A stretch of DNA of 16,763 nt from Eubacteriales bacterium (lineage in GTDB: Bacteria; Bacillota; Clostridia; Peptostreptococcales; Acidaminobacteraceae), in NCBI GenBank assembly GCA_030625285.1, contig DAOURC010000004.1, forward strand, positions 1 to 16,763, written 5' to 3'. This document shows, one piece after another, positions 1 to 7,862 of the stretch. How positions within the stretch are numbered: position 1 is the stretch's first letter; every line of letters starts with the position of its first letter. The notes under the pieces are model-generated. The model did no database searches, had not been told where the DNA came from, and saw nothing but the letters and a program-made list of their open reading frames with translations. The position numbers were made by a program, and so were the translations under genes.

Positions 1-2
1 AT

Positions 3-455
3 ATACAACCACCTGAAAAAAAGAAAAATAACAAAATGATTATTATCATTCCGTTGATAATAATATTTTTAGTTGTAGCTTTTGTTGGATATGCATTTTT
101 TACGAAATCATTCTTCTTTGAATCAGAAGAAGGTGAAAGTGCAAAAAAAATTGAAGAACAAATATTTCAGATGGATGAATTTGTTATCAATCTCAATGAT
201 GAGAATGCTAGAAGATATTTGAAAACCAGCATTGTCATTACTTATGAGGATAAAAAGGAACTAAAGAGATTAAATAATAATATTCCGCAGATGAGAGATA
301 TTATAATTGAAACGCTGAGGGCAAAGTCGGCAGATGATGTCATGAATGTAGAAAACTCAGATATGCTTAAAAATGAGATAAAAGATAAGGTTAATGAATT
401 ATATGAAGATGAAATTGTATTAAAAGTTTACTTCATTAATTTTTTAATTCAGTAG
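3..455 (+). CDS. fliL: Flagellar basal body-associated protein FliL, 5' end cut by the window
   Basis: FliL is a single-pass inner-membrane protein that surrounds the stators and supports motor output. After a short charged stretch there is one hydrophobic segment (from MIIIIPLIIIFLVVAFVGY), then a periplasmic domain with the family pattern: an F-x-x-x-E-F-V-I-N-L-like strand, an R-Y-L-K-T-S-I strand, and the C-terminal Y-F-I-N-F-L-I-Q strand. The ATG at 36 is probably not the true start. The frame stays open to base 3, reads IQPPEKKKNNK (a typical FliL cytoplasmic tail), and no Shine-Dalgarno site lies before 36. The gene therefore most likely begins upstream of the window. It is followed eight bases later by fliO. 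Identity is secure; the 5' boundary is not visible. Confidence 0.9.
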   Translation: MQPPEKKKNNKMIIIIPLIIIFLVVAFVGYAFFTKSFFFESEEGESAKKIEEQIFQMDEFVINLNDENARRYLKTSIVITYEDKKELKRLNNNIPQMRDIIIETLRAKSADDVMNVENSDMLKNEIKDKVNELYEDEIVLKVYFINFLIQ

Positions 456-463
456 GTGAGAAA

Positions 464-805
464 ATGGATTATAATATTACTTCTAGTTTCCTAAGATTAT
501 TTGTCGCTTTGCCTCTCGTTATTTTGTTGGCGTATATCAGTTTGAAATTTGGCAATAAATATCTAAAAAAAATGAATAACGGTAAATTGTTAAGTGTTAT
601 TGAAACTACACCTGTTTTTAATAAGGCGGCTATAAGCGTTGTGAAAATCGGTGATGAATATCATGTTTTAGGTGTCACAGAAGCTAATATCGTCGATCTT
701 AAAACTTTAAACGAGGCAGAAATTGAAATTTTGAATGAAACAAGCAAAATATCCAACCAACTTGATTGGAAATCTTTTAAAGGGAAACTTGTTAAGAATG
801 ATTAA
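464..805 (+). CDS. fliO: Flagellar biosynthesis protein FliO (FliO/FliZ family)
   Basis: FliO is a small membrane protein that helps assemble the FliP ring of the flagellar export gate. The 113-residue product has one N-terminal membrane segment (about residues 8-28) and then a small cytoplasmic domain. That domain carries the family pattern of an L-S-V-I-E strand, a V-V-K-I-G-D-E-Y strand and the H-V-L-G-V-T strand. Sequence conservation in FliO is always low, so position counts heavily: it lies between fliL and fliP, as usual. The start is supported by AGGTGAG just before the ATG. The 3' end overlaps the fliP start by eight bases, so translation is probably coupled. Confidence 0.85.
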   Translation: MDYNITSSFLRLFVALPLVILLAYISLKFGNKYLKKMNNGKLLSVIETTPVFNKAAISVVKIGDEYHVLGVTEANIVDLKTLNEAEIEILNETSKISNQLDWKSFKGKLVKND

Positions 806-1556
806 AAAAACTATTTTTATGACAATGATACTAATAATATTGATATTTCCAACATTTTCGTTTGCTGATCAATTCAATGTTGAAATACCAAATATGGATT
901 TGAATATCACAGCTCCAGAAACTGCTGATGATTATGTCAACAGCATTAAAATTCTTGTTTTATTGACTGTAATGACCTTAGTGCCGTCAATAATAATATT
1001 GATGACTTCTTTCACAAGAATCATTATAGTGTTGTCATTGATGAGAAGTGCGTTAGCTACTCAGCAAACACCTCCAAATCAAGTATTGGTGGGGCTGGCT
1101 TTATTTCTAACATTATTCATAATGGCACCTGTTTATACCGATGTAATCGACAATGCCATAAATCCATATTTAGAGGAAGCAATTACTCAAGAAAAAGCCA
1201 TAGAGATCGGCTCTAAGCCTATAAAAGAGTTTATGATCAGGCAGACTAGAGAAAAAGATCTCGCCTTATTTGAAGAGATAGCAAATGAAGAGGCTACCAA
1301 CAACATTAGTGAAATAAAATTTACGACTTTGATACCGGCCTTTGTAATAAGTGAATTAAAGACGGCCTTTCAAATGGGATTTATGATTTTTATTCCGTTT
1401 ATTGTTATAGATATGATTGTAGCGAGTATTTTAATGTCCATGGGTATGTTTATGTTACCACCAGTTATGATTTCGCTTCCATTTAAACTTTTGCTGTTTA
1501 TAATGGTCGATGGATGGTATCTGATTGTTAAATCTTTAGTAGAAAGTTTTGTATAG
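798..1556 (+). CDS. fliP: Flagellar type III export gate protein FliP
   Basis: FliP forms, with FliQ and FliR, the helical core of the membrane export gate through which rod, hook and filament subunits pass. The 252-residue product has an N-terminal signal peptide (MIKKT, hydrophobic core, possible cleavage after F-S-F-A at about residue 23). It then shows the conserved block with T-S-F-T-R-I-I-I-V-L-S-L-M-R and the T-P-P-N-Q-V motif, a charged central loop, and two C-terminal membrane helices with M-G-M-F-M-L-P-P-V. The frame is open further upstream, to an ATG at 735, but that would put about 20 extra residues before an obvious signal peptide. I therefore chose 798, which overlaps the fliO stop. 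Length matches the family. Confidence 0.96.
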   Translation: MIKKTIFMTMILIILIFPTFSFADQFNVEIPNMDLNITAPETADDYVNSIKILVLLTVMTLVPSIIILMTSFTRIIIVLSLMRSALATQQTPPNQVLVGLALFLTLFIMAPVYTDVIDNAINPYLEEAITQEKAIEIGSKPIKEFMIRQTREKDLALFEEIANEEATNNISEIKFTTLIPAFVISELKTAFQMGFMIFIPFIVIDMIVASILMSMGMFMLPPVMISLPFKLLLFIMVDGWYLIVKSLVESFV

Positions 1557-1565
1557 GAGTTTTTT

Positions 1566-1835
1566 ATGAGTCAGACAATGGTTGTCGATATAATTAGGGA
1601 TGCACTACTTACAATTTTATTAACAGCAGGACCTATTATAGGAGTGGCTCTTATAGTAGGACTTTTGATAAGTATTTTTCAGGCTACGACTCAAATTCAG
1701 GAACAAACACTTACTTTTGTTCCGAAAATCGTAGCGGTATTTACTAGCTTAATATTATTAGGACCTTATATGCTTAATCAAGTAACAGGTTTTGCAATTA
1801 GAATGTTCGATAATGTTGCTAATGTAATCAGGTAG
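1566..1835 (+). CDS. fliQ: Flagellar export gate protein FliQ
   Basis: FliQ is the small two-helix subunit packed round FliP and FliR in the export gate. The product is 89 residues, the usual length, with two membrane helices. The highly conserved stretch around G-L-L-I-S-I-F-Q-A-T-T-Q-I-Q-E-Q-T-L is followed by F-V-P-K-I, which together are diagnostic. A TAGGAG site, overlapping the fliP stop codon, precedes the ATG at a normal distance. Only nine bases separate it from fliP and five from fliR. Confidence 0.97.
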   Translation: MSQTMVVDIIRDALLTILLTAGPIIGVALIVGLLISIFQATTQIQEQTLTFVPKIVAVFTSLILLGPYMLNQVTGFAIRMFDNVANVIR

Positions 1836-1840
1836 GTATT

Positions 1841-2602
1841 ATGGAATATTATAATTTTACAGTTTATTTTCTTGTGTTGGTACGCATAGCTAGTTTCATA
1901 TATACGAGTGTTTTTTTTAGCACAAAAGGAATTCCGAATCTTTTAAAAATCGGGCTGAGTATTGTACTTAGTTATATAATTTATACAGCAATTAGTGTTG
2001 ATATTGTTGTAAGTGAGAGCATTATCGGTTATTCCATGCAGATTATATTTGAAACAGTTTATGGTATGGCACTTGGATTTGCAACTTATTTAGTATTCGT
2101 TTCAATTCAGATGGCTGGACAATTGATAGATTTTCAAATTGGATTTTCCATCGGTACAACTTATGATCCGGTTACTCAGAATAAGGTGTCGATCTTTGGG
2201 AAAATTTACTATTGGCTTGGTCTTGCTCTGTTCTTAGTGGTGGATGCCCACCATTATTTAATAGTATCGCTGATAAGATCATATGACATAATGCCGATAG
2301 GGATGAAAAGCCTGGCAATTGTAAATGGATTGGATTTTGTTTTTATATTTACAAACAGTTTTAAAGTTGCTTTTCAAATCGCATTGCCGATGTTGATGAT
2401 TTTATTTTTAACTGACATTATCATGGGAATGTTAGCTAGAGCGGTACCGCAGATCAATGTTTTCATTTTAGGTTTACCGATGAAGGTATTGATTGGAATC
2501 ACAGTACTCATTATTTTGATTCCTGCAGTATCAAGCGCTGTTATGCCGGTTATCGAGAGTTTGCCGTATTACTTGGATAAGATTATAAAAAGTCTTGCAT
2601 GA
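1841..2602 (+). CDS. fliR: Flagellar export gate protein FliR
   Basis: FliR is the single-copy subunit that completes the FliP5-FliQ4-FliR1 export gate core. The 253-residue, very hydrophobic product has about six membrane segments. It shows family hallmarks: R-I-A-S-F-I-Y-T near the N-terminus, the G-F-A-T-Y-L-V-F block, the G-Q-L-I-D-F-Q-I-G-F stretch with a following D-P-V-T-Q, and a late A-R-A-V-P-Q-I-N-V-F-I-L-G-L-P motif. An AGGTAGGT site sits just before the ATG. In some Clostridia fliR is fused to flhB; here a stop codon and a new Shine-Dalgarno site separate the two genes. Confidence 0.96.
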   Translation: MEYYNFTVYFLVLVRIASFIYTSVFFSTKGIPNLLKIGLSIVLSYIIYTAISVDIVVSESIIGYSMQIIFETVYGMALGFATYLVFVSIQMAGQLIDFQIGFSIGTTYDPVTQNKVSIFGKIYYWLGLALFLVVDAHHYLIVSLIRSYDIMPIGMKSLAIVNGLDFVFIFTNSFKVAFQIALPMLMILFLTDIIMGMLARAVPQINVFILGLPMKVLIGITVLIILIPAVSSAVMPVIESLPYYLDKIIKSLA

Positions 2603-2618
2603 TATTAAGGATGATTAA

Positions 2619-3815
2619 ATGAAATGGATTGAAATAATCAATTTTATCGCTTTACTAATGACATTGACAATCCATCATAGTAGAAGTAATGCAATAAATT
2701 TTAGTTTTTCTTCTGAAGTCGAGGCGAGTATCGATTGTACAGGATTTTATTTTGCTACAGAAGAAAAGACCGAAGATCCCACACCTAAAAAAGTAAAAGA
2801 CGCTAGAAAAAAAGGTCAAGTTGCCAAAAGCGCTGATTTGAATTCTGCAATTATATTGTTGATTATTGTAATACTAACCGTGGTTAGCGGAGAAAAGGCA
2901 TTTGAAAATTTATATTTATTCTTATATAGGTCTTTAAACAACATCAATTTGGATGTTGCGAATATCGGTCTTAGGGGCATGTTTTCTTATAATGTCTATT
3001 ATTTTTTCAGTATAACTGCTATTGTGTTTATAACTGTTATGCTTGGAGGAATAATTGCGAACTTGGTGCAATCGGGATTTTTATTTACATTGGATCCTTT
3101 GAAACCCAACTTCAAAAAGCTTAACCCTATTGAAGGATTTAAAAATCAATTTTCAAAAAAATCAATTTTCAATCTAGTTAAAACATTGTTCAAACTTATT
3201 TTAATCAGTTATGTGGCGTATGCTTTTATAAAAGACAATATATTCAACATATATAAATTGACAAATATCAATGTAGCACAAATTTACTCATATATGAAGG
3301 ATTTGATTATCAGTTTGGTTATAAAGATTGCCATTGTTTTACTTTCTTTAGGGGTTATAGATTTAGTTTTTCAGAAGTATGACCACAAGAAAAATTTGCG
3401 AATGACAAAGCATGAAATCAAAGAAGAGATGAAACAGATGGAAGGAGATCCATTGATTAAGTCTCAGAGAAGGCAAAAACAAAGACAACTTGCAATGTCG
3501 CGCATGATGGAAGATGTACCGAAAACTGATGTGGTAATTACAAACCCTACTCATATCGCGGTAGCTGTCAAATATGAAGATGGAGTCGATGAAGCACCTA
3601 TGGTCATGGCGATGGGCGCTGACAATGTGGCTATGAAGATTAGAGAGATTGCGAAGGAAAACGATATTCCCATTATGGAAAATAAACCTTTGGCGAGAAT
3701 GCTATTCAAAAAAGCAAAAGTGGGAAAAGAAATACCTATAGACCTTTATAAAGCTACTGCTGAAATATTAGCGGCAATTTATAAAATGAATCGCACAAAA
3801 AACTATTTGAGGTAG
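2619..3815 (+). CDS. flhB: Flagellar export switch protein FlhB, with N-terminal extension
   Basis: FlhB is the membrane protein that switches export from rod/hook to filament substrates by self-cleaving between Asn and Pro of NPTH. This motif is intact at residues 309-312. Four membrane helices lie at roughly residues 70-260, followed by a charged linker and the conserved cytoplasmic domain ending in the D-L-Y-K-A-T-A-E-I-L-A-A-I-Y block. The usual start region (F-F-A-x-E-K-T-E-x-P-T-P-K-K) appears only at about residue 43. So 35 or more residues precede it, the first part hydrophobic (I-I-N-F-I-A-L-L-M-T-L). The ATG at 2619 has a good AAGGATGAT site. No later ATG, GTG or TTG has one; an ATC at 2730 behind GAGGCGAG would restore the usual length but is unconventional. 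Confidence 0.95.
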   Translation: MKWIEIINFIALLMTLTIHHSRSNAINFSFSSEVEASIDCTGFYFATEEKTEDPTPKKVKDARKKGQVAKSADLNSAIILLIIVILTVVSGEKAFENLYLFLYRSLNNINLDVANIGLRGMFSYNVYYFFSITAIVFITVMLGGIIANLVQSGFLFTLDPLKPNFKKLNPIEGFKNQFSKKSIFNLVKTLFKLILISYVAYAFIKDNIFNIYKLTNINVAQIYSYMKDLIISLVIKIAIVLLSLGVIDLVFQKYDHKKNLRMTKHEIKEEMKQMEGDPLIKSQRRQKQRQLAMSRMMEDVPKTDVVITNPTHIAVAVKYEDGVDEAPMVMAMGADNVAMKIREIAKENDIPIMENKPLARMLFKKAKVGKEIPIDLYKATAEILAAIYKMNRTKNYLR

Positions 3816-3818
3816 ATT

Positions 3819-5903
3819 ATGGAATCGAATTTGATAAATAATATAAATAAAAATATAAATAAAAATTTAGATATTATCACCGCATTCGGTGTTATCGGTA
3901 TTGTCGCAATGATAATTTTACCGGTGCCTACATTCCTGTTGGATGTATTTTTGGCTATCAATATTGCTTTGGCGGTTATAATTATCCTATTAACCATGTT
4001 CACGGTGGATGTGCTCGAATTCTCAGTGTTTCCTACAATGCTATTGATTACCACATTATATAGACTTGGGCTGAATGTATCTTCAACTCGTCTAATACTT
4101 AGCAAAGGCTATGCAGGAGAAGTAATTTCTGCTTTTGGTGGTTTCGTAACAGGTAATAATTATATTGTTGGAGCTGTAATATTTATTATTATTGTGGTTA
4201 TACAATTTATTGTTATAACTAATGGAGCCGGCAGGGTTGCTGAAGTTGCAGCTAGATTTACTTTAGATGCGATGCCGGGTAAACAGATGAGTATAGATGC
4301 CGATTTGAATGCAGGTGTTATTAACGATCAACAAGCGAGAGATAGAAGAGAGAATCTGCAACGTGAATCCGACTTCTACGGATCAATGGATGGTGCTCTC
4401 AAATTTGTAAAAGGAGATGCCATAGCGGGTATAGTTATAGTGCTTATCAACTTTGTAGGTGGTATTGCGATATTTTCGGGACAAAAGGGTTTACCATTTG
4501 GGGAAGCAATTCAGATGTTTGGAGTTTTGACAATAGGTGATGGACTTGTAAGTCAGGTGCCGGCTTTACTTATTTCAACAGCATCAGGTATCTTGGTAAC
4601 ACGATCTGCTTCAAAGAGTAATTTTGGTAAAGAAATGGCGATGCAGTTGTTCTCAATACCTAAGGTTATAGCCATGACAGCTATAGTTTTAATGTTTCTT
4701 GGATTTGTTCCTGCACTTCCTAACATTTTATTTTTACTACTGTCTTTAATAAGTGGTGCTATTGCATACTTTTTATATGAAGAAGAGAAGCAAAAGGAAA
4801 AGCAAAAGACTGTTATTCAGAAAAAGAAGGCGACGAAGGAAGTAGAAAAAGAACCAGATGATGTTATGAGATATATAAAAACGGAAACTCTTGAGATCGA
4901 AATTGGATACGGTTTAATTTCTTTAGTAGAAAAATCTTCAGGTGGAGATCTGCTTGATAGAATTTCTACTATAAGAAGACAATGTGCATCCGAAATGGGA
5001 ATTATTGTTCAACCGATAAGAATAAGAGATAATTTGCAGTTAAAAGCAGATGAATATGTAATAAAAATAAGAGGTAACGAAGTTGCAAAAGGCGAGCTCA
5101 TGTATGGACATTTATTGGTGATGGATCCAGGGAGTGAGAAAATAGATATACAAGGCAAGGAAACTCTAGAACCTACATTTGGATTACCAGCTGTATGGAT
5201 TGATGAAAGTAAAAAAGAAGAAGCGGAAATGAAAGGATTGACCATTATTGATCCGACTACTGTATTAGTAACTCACTTGAATGAGACGATTAAAAAATAT
5301 AGTAAAGAATTGATGGGAAGACAAGAAGTAAAGGCATTGCTCGATATGGTCAAGGAGAACAACAATGCGGTTGTAGAGGAATTGGTACCTGATTATTTAT
5401 CAGTTGGCGATATCCAAAAAGTATTGCAAAATCTACTTAGCGAGCATGTATCGATTAGAGATTTTGTAACAATACTTGAGACATTGGCTGACTATGCACC
5501 AAATACAAAAGACATCGAATTGTTAACTGAATATGTCCGGTATAGATTGGGACGCACCATTACAAAACGATATATCGATGAGGATAACACTTTAAATGTC
5601 ATTACTATTCATCCGGAGATTGAGCAAAAGATATATAATAGTATTCAAAAATCTTTTCAAGGTTCTTTCCCGGCGATAAGTCCAGAAATGAATACTAGAA
5701 TTTTAGAGAGCGTAGATAGTTTGTTGACGATCAACATGATTAGTGGAGCGCAACTGATAATGTTGGTATCTCCTCGTATCCGCGCACCTTATAGAAAATT
5801 GATTGAAATGACATTTCCGGATTTACCTGTGTTATCATTAAATGAGATACCAAATTCAGTTGAAATAGAGGGTGTTGGGATGGTGAAGATAAGTGATAAT
5901 TAA
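3819..5903 (+). CDS. flhA: Flagellar export gate protein FlhA
   Basis: FlhA is the large nonameric component that couples proton flow to export and whose cytoplasmic ring binds chaperone-substrate complexes. Its 694 residues match the family. About eight membrane helices occupy residues 15-320. Between helices lies the conserved FHIPEP loop from residue 139 (R-V-A-E-V-A-A-R-F-T-L-D-A-M-P-G-K-Q-M), continuing to the R-D-R-R-E-N-L-Q-R-E-S-D-F-Y-G-S-M-D-G-A block. A lysine- and glutamate-rich linker (about 325-350) leads to the C-terminal ring domain. GAGG precedes the ATG by six bases. The 3' end overlaps flhF by eleven bases, suggesting coupled translation. Confidence 0.97.
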   Translation: MESNLINNINKNINKNLDIITAFGVIGIVAMIILPVPTFLLDVFLAINIALAVIIILLTMFTVDVLEFSVFPTMLLITTLYRLGLNVSSTRLILSKGYAGEVISAFGGFVTGNNYIVGAVIFIIIVVIQFIVITNGAGRVAEVAARFTLDAMPGKQMSIDADLNAGVINDQQARDRRENLQRESDFYGSMDGALKFVKGDAIAGIVIVLINFVGGIAIFSGQKGLPFGEAIQMFGVLTIGDGLVSQVPALLISTASGILVTRSASKSNFGKEMAMQLFSIPKVIAMTAIVLMFLGFVPALPNILFLLLSLISGAIAYFLYEEEKQKEKQKTVIQKKKATKEVEKEPDDVMRYIKTETLEIEIGYGLISLVEKSSGGDLLDRISTIRRQCASEMGIIVQPIRIRDNLQLKADEYVIKIRGNEVAKGELMYGHLLVMDPGSEKIDIQGKETLEPTFGLPAVWIDESKKEEAEMKGLTIIDPTTVLVTHLNETIKKYSKELMGRQEVKALLDMVKENNNAVVEELVPDYLSVGDIQKVLQNLLSEHVSIRDFVTILETLADYAPNTKDIELLTEYVRYRLGRTITKRYIDEDNTLNVITIHPEIEQKIYNSIQKSFQGSFPAISPEMNTRILESVDSLLTINMISGAQLIMLVSPRIRAPYRKLIEMTFPDLPVLSLNEIPNSVEIEGVGMVKISDN

Positions 5904-6972
5904 AAATTATTATGTAGAAGATATATATGAAGCAATGATTAAAATAAAAGAAGAACTCGGCAGCGAGGCTGTAATCATCAATAAAAGGCGAGTTACACAA
6001 AAGGGATTTTTGGGTTTTTTAAAACCTAAAATGATGGAAGTGACTGCTGCGGTTGAAGTTAAACAGGAGCCGGTAGTTGAAAAAAATGTTTCTAGTCACA
6101 AGAGAGAACAAGAAGAATTTTTAAAAAGTGAGATAAGTGAAATAAAAGAAGTCGTTAAACAACTTATCGAATCTAATCACTCAAGCGTAAATAAAATTGT
6201 TGATCAAAACGATGATATTTACGAACTTTTTAGCGAAATGGATTTATGTAAAGTGATTATTGATGATTTTGAATCGTATTGCAAGCAAAACAGTATAAAT
6301 AAAAATGAGATAAATAAGATTATTCTATATGAATTTTTAATGAATCGATTTAATAATAAACTCAATGTAAGAACACCAGATTCAAGAATTCTCGCACTGA
6401 TAGGTCCGACAGGAGTCGGTAAGACTACAACCATTGCGAAGATAGCTTCAAGAGAATTCTTAGTCAATCATAGAAATGTAGGTCTTATTACAATTGACAC
6501 CTATCGTATAGGGGCTGTTGAACAGCTAAAAATATATGCAAATATATTAGATATTCCTGTAGAGGTGGTATCTGATAAAGATGATATGAAAACTGCTTTG
6601 GACAATTTAAGCGATTGTGATTTGATCTTGATCGATACGACTGGCAGTAGTTACAAAAATGCCGAGCAAATGGGCGAATTGAAACAATATTTAGATGAAG
6701 TTGAAGAAAAAGAAGTATCATTGGTTATAAGTATGACAAGTAAAAATACGGATTTTATTCAAATAGTGAAGAATTATCAAAATGTCGGTTTTGACAATTT
6801 GATATTGACAAAATTTGATGAAACGTTAAGCTACGGGAGCATACTAAATACATTCTATTTATGTGATAAACCTATATCTTATATAAGCATGGGACAAGTG
6901 GTACCGGATGATTTGGAAAATGCGACAAGAGATGTCTTATTTAAATACATTTGGGGAGAAATCAAAGTATGA
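5893..6972 (+). CDS. flhF: SRP-type GTPase FlhF, flagellar placement
   Basis: FlhF is a signal-recognition-particle-type GTPase that sets where and how many flagella are built. The 359-residue product starts with the family N-terminus (MIIKNYYVEDIYEAM, then I-K-E-E-L-G-S-E-A-V-I-I), a variable charged linker, and a C-terminal NG domain. In the NG domain I see the P-loop G-P-T-G-V-G-K-T-T (from residue 171), I-D-T-Y-R-I-G-A-V-E-Q-L, and T-K-F-D (306-309). The third GTPase motif reads D-T-T-G-S-S at 248-253, whereas SRP GTPases normally have D-T-A-G-R; two of five positions are changed. The start is GTG at 5893, inside flhA, behind GGGATGG. The stop overlaps the flhG start as ATGA. Confidence 0.94.
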   Translation: MIIKNYYVEDIYEAMIKIKEELGSEAVIINKRRVTQKGFLGFLKPKMMEVTAAVEVKQEPVVEKNVSSHKREQEEFLKSEISEIKEVVKQLIESNHSSVNKIVDQNDDIYELFSEMDLCKVIIDDFESYCKQNSINKNEINKIILYEFLMNRFNNKLNVRTPDSRILALIGPTGVGKTTTIAKIASREFLVNHRNVGLITIDTYRIGAVEQLKIYANILDIPVEVVSDKDDMKTALDNLSDCDLILIDTTGSSYKNAEQMGELKQYLDEVEEKEVSLVISMTSKNTDFIQIVKNYQNVGFDNLILTKFDETLSYGSILNTFYLCDKPISYISMGQVVPDDLENATRDVLFKYIWGEIKV

Positions 6973-7847
6973 AAAATCAAGCAGATAATTTAATCGATTT
7001 AGTTGTTGAAAAGAAAAAATTGAATGGAATGTTTGCAAAGAACCCTGACACTCGAATTTTTACAATCGCTAGTGGTAAAGGCGGCGTTGGGAAGACTAAT
7101 ATTGTAGTGAATTTAGCCATTTCTTTACAAAAAGGCGGAAAAAAAGTTCTTGTTCTAGACGCAGATTTGGGAATGGCCAATGTCGATATTTTATTGGGAA
7201 TCGCTCCTAAAGTAACTCTATATGATGTTATGTTTAGAGGCAAAGATATTGAAGAGGCGATTTTTGATGGACCCGAAGGAACTAAAATCATCCCAGGCGG
7301 CTCTGGTATCTTGGAACTCAGCAAATTGGATGTGATGGAGAAGCAAATCTTTGTCAGTCAATTTAAAAAACTCAGTGGGTTTGATATTATATTGATTGAC
7401 ACAGGTGCCGGGATTTCAATGAATCAAATGTCATTCATCACTTTTTCCGATGAAGTTATTTTAGTTGCAACTCCTGAACCGACTTCAATAACGGATGTTT
7501 ATAGTGTTATTAAAATTATTGGCAGTTTGAATATAAAGAAGAAAATAAATGTTGTTGTAAATCGAGTTAATGATGAAAAAGAGGCGCTCAATACTTTCCG
7601 AAAATTGAATGAGACGACGAATCGGTTTCTAGGAATCAAATTAATATATTTAGGTCATGTAGTCAACGATGTCAGGGTTAACAACTCTGTTATGAAACAG
7701 ATGCCTTTTATAATAAAATATCCTAACAGCTTGGCAAGTCTTTGTATTGACAATATTTCCAAAGATTTTTTAAATAATAAAAAAAATAAAATCAAAGTAA
7801 AAGCTATAGATGAAGTATACAATCGATTGTTAAAAGTATTTGGATAA
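6969..7847 (+). CDS. flhG: MinD-like ATPase FlhG (FleN/YlxH), flagellar number control
   Basis: FlhG is a ParA/MinD-type ATPase that works with FlhF to limit flagellar number. The 292-residue product has the deviant Walker A motif G-K-G-G-V-G-K-T at 36-43, the following V-L-D-A-D-L-G-M-A-N-V-D block, and a Walker B-like I-I-L-I-D-T-G-A-G. The C-terminus (N-R-L-L-K-V-F-G) looks like the amphipathic membrane-targeting helix of MinD proteins. The N-terminal helix that activates FlhF usually contains D-Q-A-x-x-L-R; here it is N-Q-A-D-N-L-I at residues 3-9. The frame continues upstream to a TTG at 6951, but ATG 6969 has GGGGAG at a proper distance and overlaps the flhF stop by four bases, so I prefer it. 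Confidence 0.94.
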   Translation: MKNQADNLIDLVVEKKKLNGMFAKNPDTRIFTIASGKGGVGKTNIVVNLAISLQKGGKKVLVLDADLGMANVDILLGIAPKVTLYDVMFRGKDIEEAIFDGPEGTKIIPGGSGILELSKLDVMEKQIFVSQFKKLSGFDIILIDTGAGISMNQMSFITFSDEVILVATPEPTSITDVYSVIKIIGSLNIKKKINVVVNRVNDEKEALNTFRKLNETTNRFLGIKLIYLGHVVNDVRVNNSVMKQMPFIIKYPNSLASLCIDNISKDFLNNKKNKIKVKAIDEVYNRLLKVFG

Positions 7848-7862
7848 TCTGGGGTGAAGGTA

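Noticed and set aside
735..797. Upstream ATG for fliP at 735
   Set aside because: It would place 21 residues before an evident signal peptide and overlap fliO deeply; ATG 798 fits the family.
2274..2300. TAAG, 15 bases, GCCGATAG inside fliR as a sigma-D site
   Set aside because: Mismatches in both elements and no fitting gene boundary downstream; likely coincidental in coding sequence.
6951..6968. TTG start for flhG at 6951
   Set aside because: No ribosome site precedes it, while ATG 6969 has GGGGAG and a coupled ATGA overlap.
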